A DNA stretch of 64,000 nucleotides, taken from the NCBI GenBank assembly GCA_003117195.1, contig BDSI01000134.1:273041-337040 (forward strand), written 5' to 3'. The DNA comes from Eudorina sp. 2006-703-Eu-15. Lineage: Eukaryota; Chlorophyta; Chlorophyceae; Chlamydomonadales; Volvocaceae. Positions within the stretch are counted from its first letter, which is position 1, and each line of letters begins with the position of its first letter. Of the stretch, positions 23,469 to 33,998 are shown in pieces. Both the position numbers and the translations under genes were made by a program. Below the pieces are notes generated by a model that saw only the letters and a list, made by a program, of their open reading frames with translations, had not been told where the DNA came from and searched no databases.

Positions 23469-24338
23469 GCGGCCTCCAGCGGAGGAGATATCTTGGCCCG
23501 GGGGGGCTTAGGGATGGCCCTGCAACGTGTGTAAGGCTCTTCGTGGCTGGTCTCGGAGCGCAATCGCGTGCTGACGTGCCGGTATGTTGTTGTTGGAGGC
23601 AGGATCGTGCGTGTGTACGGCATTACGGCACATGTGTCCATCAGGACGGTGTCCGCGGTTCGAAGGCTCCCTCCCCGCCATGTGTGACTCGGCGGGTCTG
23701 GCGCGGTGTCCAGGAGCCGCAATCCCGGCGCGCTCGTAACCTCCTGGTGTGTTGGCCGGTATGGCTGCATGGCTCCTCCCCCCTCGCGGGTGATGGAGGA
23801 TGGGTGCGCAGTCCTTGGTAGGGGTCGATGAGATGAGGCCCCTTAGGTTAGAGTAGTACGGCAGGACCGTGTCAGACAGCAACGGTGGGCCCGAGGTGCC
23901 TTGAAGCTGGTTATGCTGCAGTTCTGAGTACGGCAGTCAGGATGTACGGCAGCAGGCGAATGACCCGCGGGTCGTTGCAGGAGGCTCACCGACTCATGGT
24001 CCCTCGCCGACTGTCGGTCCCTGCCCCGACAAAGATTCGTCAAGCGAATCAATATATAATATATAAAAATTCCATTAAATTATAGGGAAGAAAAGTCGGT
24101 GTGCAGATCCCTGGCGTGAGGGGCTGGCCGCCCGATCCCTTGTCCCCAGTCGATGGAATCGCGACCTGCTGGACCAGCGACGTGAACGGTCCGATGGTTT
24201 CGGACGCACACACCAGAATAGGAAAATGCGCCTTTCTTCCCTCTCATAAGGGAACTGTGCGACAATAAACCCAGTTGTCAGGCATTTGAAGTCAAGACCG
24301 AATCATTAAGTCAGCGAAGCGATCCACTGCCGCCCAAT

Positions 24339-27038
24339 ATGCAGCCCCGCGCGCCAGCCCGCTGCTGGCCCTCCCGCGGCGCCCGCCCCGTCTCCGCCGC
24401 GCCGCTGGTTGTCTCATTCCTAGGCAACCACGTCCATGGCTGCACACGAGCGACCTGGACGGGCGCCCAGCCGCGCGTGCAGCCGACGAGGCTTCAGCGC
24501 CGGGGCCCTCCCGGTTCGCCTCCTCAGCATCAGCAGCGGCTGCCACTGCGCCCTCTGCTTCAGCTCAATCGAGTCGCGTGGGCGGCAGCCGCGGGGGCAG
24601 CTGCGGCTGAGGGCGGCTCCTCCGCTGAGGGGACACCGCCTGCTGCTGCTGCTGCTGCTGCCGCCCTGCTGGGCGCGGCTGAGGCTGGGGCTGCGACTGC
24701 GGTGGCCTCGGCCGGCGAGGTCAGCGTCTCGCGACAAGTGGGGAAGGTACGGGGACTGCTGGTATATGGACATCGCCGCCGCGCGTGCCTGGGTTGCTTC
24801 TGTTACAAGAGGAATCAGTTCTTTTGCGAAAATTGCGACAATTTCTATGCATGAGAGTTTGAATTCGTCATCCACAGTGCATCACGCGATAGGTCCGCAG
24901 CGCTTTCTGATGCCACGGGAAATACCGCACTACCGGTTACTGACCCATCACTGACATTCGACCCTCAGCATCTGGGGTTCGTGGCAGACCGGATGCATGT
25001 CACGAAGCCGTACCAAGCCGATGTGCGTCTGCGACTGCGACTGCGGGCTCCCTTCCCTAAGGCCGAGCCCGACCTCCTCCCTCCTGTTGTGGATGATTGT
25101 CTCTTGCCCCCTCTCTTCTCGCCGCCGCTCTGTCTCGCCCTCGATCGCTTTCCCCGCCTGTGCCTCCCCTGTGTATTCCTTTCCCCGCAGGTATTTTTGA
25201 CTGTGCTACTTCGGCAGCAGGGCCAGATCTCAGACCTGCAGAAGCAACTGGAGGAGGAGAGGCGGCAGGGCCAGATCGCAGATCTGCAGGAGCAACTGGA
25301 GATGCTGCAGAGCCAGATCGCAGATCTGCGGAAGCAGCTGGAGGAGGAGAGGCGGCAGGGCCAGATCGCAGATCTGCAGAAGCAAGTAGAGAAGCAGCAA
25401 GGCCAGATAGCAGATCTGCAAAGGCAGCTGGAGGAGGAGAGGCGGCAGAAGGATGCGCTCCGCGAGGCGGCGGCGCGGAGCGCGCCCTCCCCCGCGCCGC
25501 CGCCGCCGCCGCAGCCGTCGCCCTCACCCCAGCAGCCTGAAATGCAGTCCGGAGCGCTTCGGTTGGTTGAGGCGATGGCCTCCGTCGTTTGGGGCGGCGT
25601 CGTCGGACTGGGCTTGCTGGGGCTTATGATACAAACATATGGCGATTTGGCGGTGCGTGCCGTACCGGGTACCCTCAAAATGCTTGGCTTGCCCAGATTA
25701 TCCGAGGAATGGCCGGCCATCACTTAGAGCCGTACAGCGTGGTCGTGCCGTACATCCTGTCGTACATTGCACTGCGGCGTGCCGCAATAGCCGTGTGCTG
25801 TGTGGTCGGGCCGCTCGGCGACGGAGAGCCTGCTGCACTCACCCTACGAACCCGAAGGAAGCGTTGTACAGAAATGACATCGTGTGAGTGAGTGACAAAT
25901 GATGTACAACACTGACGGTGGGTTCTCCTTACCGCCTTGCACCTGCAGTTTAAACTTCTTTTCGACCCGGTCAGGTTGCTGGCCTACGCCGTGGCGATGG
26001 GCTTGGCCTGCGTTTCAGCAGCCCGCTTTGCGATACTGGCAGGACTAATAATCGGTGGCATGGCGGTACGTTCCTGAACGCGTGCTGAAATGTTTTGACT
26101 TGCCCACATTCACCATGAATGGCCGGCAACCACTTCAACTTCAGGCCAAAGAGCCGTACAGCGTGGCGTACGTTTCGTCGTACATTCCAGTGCAGTGCTC
26201 CGGAACGTCGGCGTTTGTCGCCGGGCCGCTCAGCAATAGCCTGCGCTGACACAGCGTTCACCCTGTACGGCATTGACGACGGGCTGTCCGTACCGGTTTG
26301 CACCTGCAGGAGATATTCTTTTCCGTGCAGGATAAATTCGTTTCCTATTGGTCCGACGGAATCAAGACCGCATGGGACCGCGTTCAGGTAAGACCGTGCG
26401 AGTTGAAACCTCAGCCAGGTTGCTTGCTGTGTCGTTACAACATTCGGCGGCGTTTAAGAGGTTTTCCTGCTCCCACCCCTGGCAGCAGCAGCAGCAGCAG
26501 CAGCCCCCGGTCCCCCTCCCCCTCCCTCGGGGCAAGGCAATGCAGCAGCCCTCCCAACCCCTGCCCCTTACCTGTGACGTGCCCCATTCCCCCCGACCAC
26601 CAGGACCCCAAGGCTGCGAAGTGCGGTGCTGACGCCTCGGCGGAGAGCACTGCCGCCGCATCTGCCGCCGCCGCACCTGCCGCCGCCGCACCTGCCGCCG
26701 CCGCCGCCGCCGCCGCCGCACCTGCCACCCCCGCAGACCGAGTGCAGCTCCCAGATGTGGACGAGGCCGTCATCCACGACACGGACATGCCCCCGGACAT
26801 GCAGGCCTTCGCCCTGATGAGTGCGCGGGAGGCGCTGAGCAGCAACGCAACGTGGGAGGCGGACTCCATCGAGCAAACCTTCGAGAGTGTGTACGTCGGC
26901 ATGTGGAAGGCGACAACCGCGCCCTCGGCATCAGGTTTCGTGATGACGCGCCGCAACACCCAGGGCCGCGAGCCGGGTACCTTCATCTGCTTCACGGTCA
27001 AGGGCCGCACGATTATGGCATACGAGTTGGAGAGATGA
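24339..27038 (+). CDS. LC8-like array copy 3: coiled-coil, two-TM protein with C-terminal dynein-light-chain-like domain
   Basis: Exons 24339-24746, 25191-25652, 25949-26065, 26310-26387 and 26604-27038, all phase 0, giving about 499 residues. It carries five coil repeats, then MQSGALRLVEAMASVVW, a first TM (GGVVGLGLLGLMI) and a second TM (CVSAARFAILAGLIIGGMA). The fourth exon is longer than in copy 2 (begins EIFFSVQDKF). The LC8-like exon opens with an Ala-rich run expanded by GCN slippage and ends YELER. The reading frame is undamaged throughout, so this and copy 2 are the best candidates for functional members. The acceptor before the last exon is chosen because only CCACCAG joins it in frame; the upstream CAG run would lead to a stop. 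Confidence 0.76.
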
Positions 27039-27228
27039 AACGCTATGCGCTGGTGACGCGTAGTGGAGAGGTGTACGGCACCGGGGCCGGGAGTTCGGGA
27101 CCGAAACCTGACCTGGAGGACAGGCAGGCCGGGCGGACAAACGTTTGAGCGGGAGGAGGGAAGACTCCCCAGTTTGTGTTCCCGATGCAGCGCAATGCGG
27201 GCGGCGGCGGGCGGCGGGGGGGAGCTGA

Positions 27229-27233
27229 TGTAA
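27229..27233 (+). terminator. Candidate TGTAA polyadenylation signal, copy 3
   Basis: TGTAA about 190 bases after the stop codon, at the same relative place as in copy 2. Confidence 0.4.
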
Positions 27234-27824
27234 GCGGCCTCCAGCGGAGGAGATATCTTGGCCCGGGGACTTAGGGATGGCACTGCAACGTATGTATGTA
27301 CGGCCCGTCGTGGCCGGTCTCGGAGCACAATCGCGTGCCGGCGTGTCGGTATGTTGTTGTTGGAGGCGGGGTCGTGCGTGTGTACGGCATTACGGCATTA
27401 TGGCATGTGTGTCCATCAGGACAGTGTCCGCGGTCCGAAGGCTCCCTCCCCGCCATGTGTGACTCGGCGGGTCTGGCGCGGTGTCCAGGAGCCGCAATCC
27501 CGGCGCGCTCGTAACCTCCTGGTGTGTTGGCCGGTATGGCTGCATGGCTCCTCCCCCCTCGCGGGTGATGGAGGATGGGTGCGCAGTCCTTGGTAGGGGT
27601 CGATGAGATGAGGCCCCTTAGGTTAGAGTAGTACGGCAGGACCGTGTCAGACAACAACGGTGGGCCCGAGGTGCCTTGAAGCTGGTTATGCTGCAGTTCT
27701 GAGTACGGCAGTCAGGATGTACGGCAGCAGGCGAATGACCCGCGGGTCGTTGCAGGAGGCTCACCGACTCATGGTCCCTCGCCGACTGTCGGTCCCTGCC
27801 CGTAGACTGGATTGGGGGCGGGGG

Positions 27825-28240
27825 CATGGGAACAGGCTGGGACGTGTGATGTGCCCCGAGGCCCGCCCCATCGCCGTGTCTGATCGGATTTCCGTTCTGA
27901 CACGTCCCAGTGGTCCGCATAGTCATAACACAGCCCTGGGATGGCGGGTGTGGCTATGCGGCTCGGCGGCGGGCCGTCCTGGGGCTAAGTTGCATCCCAG
28001 CGGGGGGGCATGGGAACAGGCTGGGACGTGTGATGTGCCCCGAGGCCCGCCCCATCGCCGTGTCTGATCGGATTTCCGTTCTGACACGTCCCAGTGGTCC
28101 GCATAGTCATAACACAGCCCTGGGATGGCGGGTGTGGCTATGCGGCTTGGCGGCGGGCCGTCCTGGGGCTAAGTTGCATCCCAGCGGGGGGGCATGGGAA
28201 CAGGCTGGGACGTGTGATGTGCCCCAAGATCAATAGTCAT
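27825..28240. repeat. 184-bp tandem repeat, about 2.2 copies
   Basis: CATGGGAACAGGCTGGGACG recurs at 27825, 28009 and 28193, so the period is 184 bp. The copies are nearly identical. It inserts into, or was added to, the 3' end of array unit 3 and is absent from the other units. Confidence 0.93.
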
Positions 28241-29080
28241 CAGTGTTTCGATAGTTGCCCTTCCACTGCCCGGGGGAGTTGCCCTGAGCTACTGTTCGAT
28301 GCTGGACAAGTTGGCTGTTCGAAACTCCCTTTTGCAACAATCTGTGTAATGAGATCCAATTTTCAGCACTGCCTTGAATAAAAAGATTTGAAGAGACCGG
28401 GCTGTTGCGTTGGAGCAAACTGGAACGAAAGTAGTCAACGCAGTCTTCTCTCTCCATACGTCCAGCCAGGAAACTCCTATTAAATGACTATCGCTGTTAT
28501 AGTGCACAACATTTACAGGCGTTAAGGCATTCCAGACCCGTCCAAGTAAGAAAACGTTCTCGTTCAGGTCGACACGAGCTGAGCGTGAACCGACATATGC
28601 GTCCTTTTAAGTAGTATAGGTTTATTGATTATTTTTAGAAATTTAGTAAACTGATTCACGCATGCTTGCTTAGCGGTTGTGGAGAGAAGAAAACATTGTC
28701 CATCAGCTGGTACTGACGTATTTTGCTGGAGTAAATCACGAACAGTGCTGTCCTACGTATATTCGGATACAATGGATGCATTCGTCTCTGTTGGAATTTC
28801 TGACAGGCTCGGTGCGCGCACGGATCGGTGCGCGCACCGAGCCGTACTTTGCGGCCGCCTGCCCAGCGGTCGTTTCCCTCCCAGCAACATCTGTCGGGAG
28901 GATCCTGATCGTACATTATTAATGCAAATAACAATTCTATGAATCATCGAGACAAGTGCGGACATGAGGCAGATCCGTGAAACTGGGCTCGGTGCGCGCA
29001 CGGATCGGTGCGCGCACCGAGCCCAGAAACCGCGTCATTTTTCGGTGCGCGCACCGAGCCCACTTCTGAGGCCGTTTCCT
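28241..29080. other. Unit 3 / unit 4 spacer, AT-rich, with palindromes
   Basis: About 840 bp without a credible gene. The first half is AT-rich with short frames only. The second half contains three copies of a long palindrome, listed separately. This segment has no counterpart between the other units. Confidence 0.6.
28806..29062. repeat. Three copies of a CTCGGTGCGCGCACCGAG palindrome, two as hairpins
   Basis: At about 28806-28843 and 28986-29024 the arm GGCTCGGTGCGCGCAC is followed by six bases and its exact reverse complement. A third, single palindrome lies at about 29042-29062. Each arm also contains the self-complementary core GGTGCGCGCACC. They bracket a roughly 140-bp segment, as in a small fold-back or MITE-like element. 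Confidence 0.8.
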
Positions 29081-29201
29081 TACTGAGAATAGGAAAATGC
29101 GCCTACCTTTCTTCCCTCTCATAAGAAAACGGTGACAATGAACCCAGTCATCAGGCATTTGAAGTCAAGATCGAATCATTAAGTCAGCGATGCCGCCCAA
29201 T

Positions 29202-31416
29202 ATGCAGCCCCGCGCGCCAGCCCGCTGCTGGCCCTCCCGCGGCGCCCGCCCCGTCTCCGCCGCGCCGCTGATTGTCTCATTTCTAGGCAACCACGTCCAT
29301 GGCCGCACACGAGCGACCTGGACGGGCGCCCAGCCGCGCGTGCAGCCGCCGAGGCTTCAGCGCCGGGGCCCTCCCGGTTCGCCTCCTCAGGATCAGCAGC
29401 GCTACCGGGTCGCGAGGGTGGCAGCCGCGGGGGCAGCTGCGGCTGAGGGCGGCTCCTTCGCTGAGGGGTCACCGCCCGCTGCTGCTGCCACCCTGGGCGC
29501 GGCTGAAGCTGAGGCTGCGACTGCGGTGGCCTCGGCCGGCGAGGTCAGCGCCTCGCGACGACATGTGGGACAGGTACGGGGCCTGCTGGTGATGGACATC
29601 GCTGCCGCGCGCGTGCCTGGGTTGCTAGCTGCTGTTGCAAAAGACTTCATTCGCTTGAAAACATTTGCTTCTGTTACAGTAGGTTTGCGTGTGTTGCGCA
29701 AGAATGCTCATACTGCAGTGGATTGGGGTCTGTTTCGACGGGTTGCGACACAGACTGTGTATGTCCGTCTAGGGGTTTAATTCTTTTGCGAAGGATTACG
29801 ACAATTTTCTCATGTCTTGAGATTATGTCTTGAGCCCTTTAAACAATATGAAACCTGTGGATTCGTCATCCTCAGTGCCGCACTTGACAGCAGGTCCGCA
29901 GCGCGTGCTGATGCCACGGGAAATACCACACTATCTATCAGTTACTGACCCATCACTGACATTCGACCCTCAGCATCTGGGGTTCGTGGCAGACCGATAT
30001 GTCACGAAGCCGTACCATGCAGATGTGCGACTGCGACTGCGACTGCGACTGCCTCCCCTGTGTATTCCTTTCCCCGCAGGTATTTTTGACTGTGCTACTT
30101 CGGCAGCAGGGCCAGATCGCAGATCTGCGGAAGCAACTGGAGGAGGAGAAGCGGCAGGGCCAGATCGCAGATCTGCAGAAGCAGCTGGAGGAGGAGAGGC
30201 GGCAGGGCCAGATCGCAGATCTGCAGAAGCAGCTGAAGGAGGAGAGGTGGCAGGGCCAGATCGCAGATCTGCAGAAGCAACTGAAAGAGAAGAGGCGGCA
30301 GGGCCAGATCGCAGATCTGCAGAGGCAACTGGAGGAGGAGAGGCGGCAGGGCCAGATCGCAGATCTGCGGAAGCAACTGGAGGAGGAGAGGCGGCAGGGC
30401 CAGATCGCAGATCTGCAGAAGCAGCTGAAGGAGGAGAGGTGGCAGGGCCAGATCGCAGATCTGCAGAAGCAACTGGAAGAGAAGAGGCGGCAGGGCCAAA
30501 TCGCAGATCTGCAGAGGCAACTGGAAGAGGAGAGGCGGTGCAGCATTCAGGTAAGACCGTGCGGGTTGAAACCTTGGCCAAGTTTCTGCGTCGTACAATA
30601 TTCAGCGTTCTGAGGCTTTCCTCCTCCCACCCCTGGCAGCAGCAGCAGCCCCGTCCCCCTCCCCCTCCCTCGGGGCAAGGCAATGCAGCAGCCATCCCGA
30701 ACCCTGCCCCTTCCTGTGACGTGCCCCATTCCCCCGACCACCAGGACCCCAAGGTGGCGAAGGGCAGTGCCAACGCCTCGGTGGAGCGCGCTGCCGTTGC
30801 TCCTGCCGCCGCTGCCGCCGCCGCTGCCGCCACTGCCGACGACGACGACGATGATGACGATGACGATGATGACGACGACGACGATGACGACGACGACGAT
30901 GACGATGACAACGATGACGACGACGACGACGACGACGACAACAATGATGATGACGACGACAATGATGATGATGACGACAACAATGATGATGACGACGACA
31001 ATGATGATGATGACGACGACGATGATGACAACAATGACGACGACGACGATGATGACGATGACGACAACGACGATGATGTCGACGATGATGACGACAACGA
31101 ACGAGTGCAGCTCCCAGATGCGGGTGAGGCCGTCATCCACGACACGGACATGCCCTCGGCTATGCAGGCCTTCGCCCTGATGAGGGTGGGGGAGGCAATG
31201 TGCAGCAACGACTGGCGGGGAGAGGAAGGTATCCAGCAAACCTTCAACAGTTTCTACGGCTGCTGCTGGGTGGCGATAATTGTGCCCGTGGAATGGCGCC
31301 CGCCGTTGACGCGGCACGACGCCGAGAGCTATCTGCCCGGTACCTTCATTTCCTTCACGGTCAAGGGCCTCACGATCGCGGTGTACAAGGAGGCGGCGTA
31401 CAAGGGGGACGTCTGA
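29202..31416 (+). CDS. LC8-like array copy 4: coiled-coil plus Asp-rich linker plus diverged LC8-like domain, no TM segments
   Basis: Exons 29202-29573 (an in-frame ATG also at 29190), 30080-30550 and 30745-31416, all phase 0, giving about 504 residues. The coil exon has nine 16-residue repeats. It then ends in CSIQ followed by the donor that, in copies 2 and 3, closes the fourth exon. An internal deletion has therefore fused the coil exon to that exon's end and removed both membrane segments. The last exon opens with an Ala-rich run, then an acidic Asp/Asn tract at 30838-31099 (about 87 residues), then a diverged LC8-like domain (VIHDTDMPSAMQ, GTFISFTVKG) with a longer tail ending KGDV. A soluble product is expected. 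The single 528-codon frame crossing this region reads the coil in the wrong frame and is not the model used. Confidence 0.68.
30838..31099 (+). repeat. (GAC/GAT)n coding repeat, Asp-rich tract
   Basis: A trinucleotide run encoding almost only Asp with occasional Asn, inside the last exon of copy 4. Other frames give Met/Thr or antisense Ser/Val runs that are artefacts. Confidence 0.95.
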
Positions 31417-32628
31417 GCTCATGAACCCCTGGGCGCTGGGGACGGGTACCATAGTGGAGGGCTGTACGGCACCGGGACCGGGACTGAAACCTGACCTGGA
31501 CGGGCAGGCAGGCCGGGCGCACGATGAGTGAGGGAGGACTCCCCTGCTTGTTGAGTTGTGCTCCGATAAGGATGTAGCGCAATGAGGGCGGCGGCGGGGA
31601 GCTGACGTCAGCGGCCTCCAGCTGAGGAGATATCTTGCCCCGGGAGGGTCGTTGTGATGGCCCTGCAACGTATGTGCGGCACTCATGACTGGTCTCGGAG
31701 CGCAATCGCCTGCAGACGTGCCGGCATGCTGTTGTTGTTATTGGAGGCGGGGTTCCGCGTGTGTACAGCAGTACGGCACCTGTGTCAGACAGTACGGCGC
31801 TGATGTCAGAGTGCACCGCGGCACAGTACGGCGGAATAAACCGGATGGATCAGCGGTGGGCCGGCCCGATGGTGCGTTGAGGCGGGTTGGGCTACGGTCC
31901 AGACGTACGGCAGTACGCAGGAGGTACGCATCAGGTTGATGACCCATGGGTCGCTGCAGGCGGCTTGGTCCCTTGCAAGCTGTCGGTCCTTGCCCCGACA
32001 ATCGTTGGAGCACAATCAATCAATAGGGCCCTTGGAACCGAACGACCTTTGCAAAGCACTGGATGGATCCAAGGCTGTGCAGCTCCGGGTCTCGTCGTCT
32101 CGTCCCGTCGGTGCCCTTGCTCGTCGTACGGTGGGAACCTGTCGTACAGTGGGCCGCCGTACGTAGCCCTCCGAGTGCTGGGCTCCCGAGGGGCCACACC
32201 TTGGGGGGCCTCATTGGAGATGTGCTGCGCTGTGCTGCGACTGTACTGTACTGTACGGCTCTGCGTTGTGTACTGCTCTGTACCGCATGGCGACGCCGGT
32301 GCTGCGGTCTCAACTCAGCTTCCCCGGGGGCCCCGGGACCCCCGGACCTCCCCCGTTCCCCCCGCTTGGTTACCCGGGTGCTGCAGAAGCACCTGGGGAG
32401 GCCGAGCTGCATTGGAGTCAATGACCGAAACCCCGTCATTTTTTAGCAAAAACATAGACTCGCGCGAGTGCAAACGGGGCATCATGTACGACACTGACGG
32501 TTGGCTGTTGGTACCGGGTACGGGGTCCCGCTTTCGTCTGCAGAAGTGCAGATAGCTGCGGGTTGGTTGCGAACCACAGCGCCAAGTCGGCTGCGTGAGG
32601 GGTACACCACCCACGGCTCAAGAACCCT
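31417..32628. other. 3' flank of array copy 4 and spacer
   Basis: Up to about 32,010 this matches the 3' flanks of the other units. From 32,010 to 32,628 I see no gene, only short frames and an array-like intron string at 32,480-32,545. Confidence 0.6.
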
Positions 32629-33002
32629 CCTGTCCTGTCCTGTCCTGTCCTGTCCTGTCCTGTCCTGTCCTGTCCTGTCCTGTCCTGTCCTGTCCTGTCC
32701 TGTCCTGTCCTGTCCTGTCCTGTCCTGTCCTGTCCTGTCCTGTCCTGTCCTGTCCTGTCCTGTCCTGTCCTGTCCTGTCCTGTCCTGTCCTGTCCTGTCC
32801 TGTCCTGTCCTGTCCTGTCCTGTCCTGTCCTGTCCTGTCCTGTCCTGTCCTGTCCTGTCCTGTCCTGTCCTGTCCTGTCCTGTCCTGTCCTGTCCTGTCC
32901 TGTCCTGTCCTGTCCTGTCCTGTCCTGTCCTGTCCTGTCCTGTCCTGTCCTGTCCTGTCCTGTCCTGTCCTGTCCTGTCCTGTCCTGTCCTGTCCTGTCC
33001 TG
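32629..33002. repeat. (TGTCC)n pentanucleotide array, about 74 copies
   Basis: An almost perfect 370-bp run of TCCTG/TGTCC. Every frame is open on both strands (SCPVL and DRTGQ repeats), so the long frames here are artefacts. Confidence 0.97.
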
Positions 33003-33998
33003 CACGCTCCAGAACCGACGCGAAGCCGCCGACGGCGCAGGCCACTGCTGCTGCAGCGCGGTCCCCTCCCCGTGGGTGTACTCTGCACCGTACTCTTTTG
33101 CGCGCACGGACACCCTTCGGGCGCTGCCGTGCCCCGCCTCTCCTGCCTTGCCTACCATACACGCACACACGCACACACACATGCTAACGGTCGGATCCGG
33201 CGGGTCTCTAATCTAAACACACCATCACGGTCGTTACGCACTCCCATCGCAGCCTGTACCAACTGTCAAGGCTGGACTTGGCTTCTCTCGGCGGCTCAGT
33301 TTCCTTTCCTTTCCTACAATCCCAGCCAATCACAAGGGCACAACGCCCGCGAGGTACCCGAGCGCCACCAACCAGAAGCCACCCCTGGAGGCGTGGAGGA
33401 CTATCCCTGGCACCGTACCAGGACTGCCGCGAAATGAGCACCAGTGGGGTGTGTGTCTAGACCCCAGGACACAAGAGGGCCTTATGACGTGGCTGACATG
33501 GCGCAACCACATCCGTACACCGTACGGGGCGGGGTGCGCCTTCCCCACTCCCCACTCCCCTCTCGCCCGCCTCCACCCCGGCCCCCTCTCCCCCGCCATC
33601 GCGGCCGAGCGCATGTGGTGGGACAGGGGACCTCCGCGGGGCCGCGGGTGCGACCACCCCTCCCTCTGTGCACCCCCGCTACCACCCCCAGCACCCCGCC
33701 TCCCATCATGATGCCATCTTTGGAGGTCAGATCCACCTTCAGCCCCCCCTGAAGTCAGATCCTCCTTCCCCCCTTCCTTCAGCCGCTGCACATACACCCG
33801 CTTGCTCCCCTGCGCAGCCCCAAGCAGCCGCACCGGCCCCAGCGCCCCGATGGCGCCACGGACCCGATATCGTCGCCATAGCCCTTATGGACTGAGCCGC
33901 GAATCGAACCCGGGCGCCCCAAGTGGCCACAGCCCTCGTGTGTGTCGTCTACACACACCTCGGGGGTCCCCGCGGCACATCCGCCCTAGCAGCCGACG
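33003..33998. other. Spacer / 3' flank of the OPR gene
   Basis: About 1 kb without a supportable gene. C-rich tracts near 33,540-33,780 give antisense frames only. The far end is probably the 3' UTR of the minus-strand OPR/RAP gene. Confidence 0.55.

Larger units (their letters stand above)
17043..32010 (+). repeat. Tandem array of four paralogous gene units (coiled coil / TM / LC8-like)
   Basis: Four direct repeats of roughly 3-3.7 kb start near 17,043, 20,368, 24,100 and 29,085. Each unit repeats the same 5' flank (GGCATTTGAAGTCAAGA), exons, introns and 3' flank (ending near GTCGTTGCAGGAGGCT). Intron and UTR sequences are as similar as exons, which points to segmental duplication rather than retroposition. 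Units differ in coil-repeat number, in exon content and in damage. A further fragment may persist near 32,480-32,545, where an intron-3'-end-like string (ATGTACGACACTGACGG) reappears without exons. Confidence 0.88.

Noticed and set aside
29830..31416. A single 528-codon frame through copy 4
   Set aside because: It reads the coil repeats out of frame (GPDRRSAEA repeats) and crosses the donor at 30550 and the intron. The spliced model keeps the conserved coil frame and the LC8-like frame in phase.
17043..32010. Retrotransposon or retrogene array
   Set aside because: Units keep introns and both flanks. I see no reverse transcriptase, integrase, LTR or poly-A tail, so segmental duplication fits better.
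32436..33437. DRTGQ and SCPVL repeat proteins
   Set aside because: They are the TGTCC array read as protein; every frame on both strands is open across it.
33840..33930. tRNA-like string (GAATCGAACCCGGGCG, resembling a T-arm on the minus strand)
   Set aside because: The T-stem has a mismatch and no matching acceptor stem, D-arm or anticodon arm could be found at the right distances.
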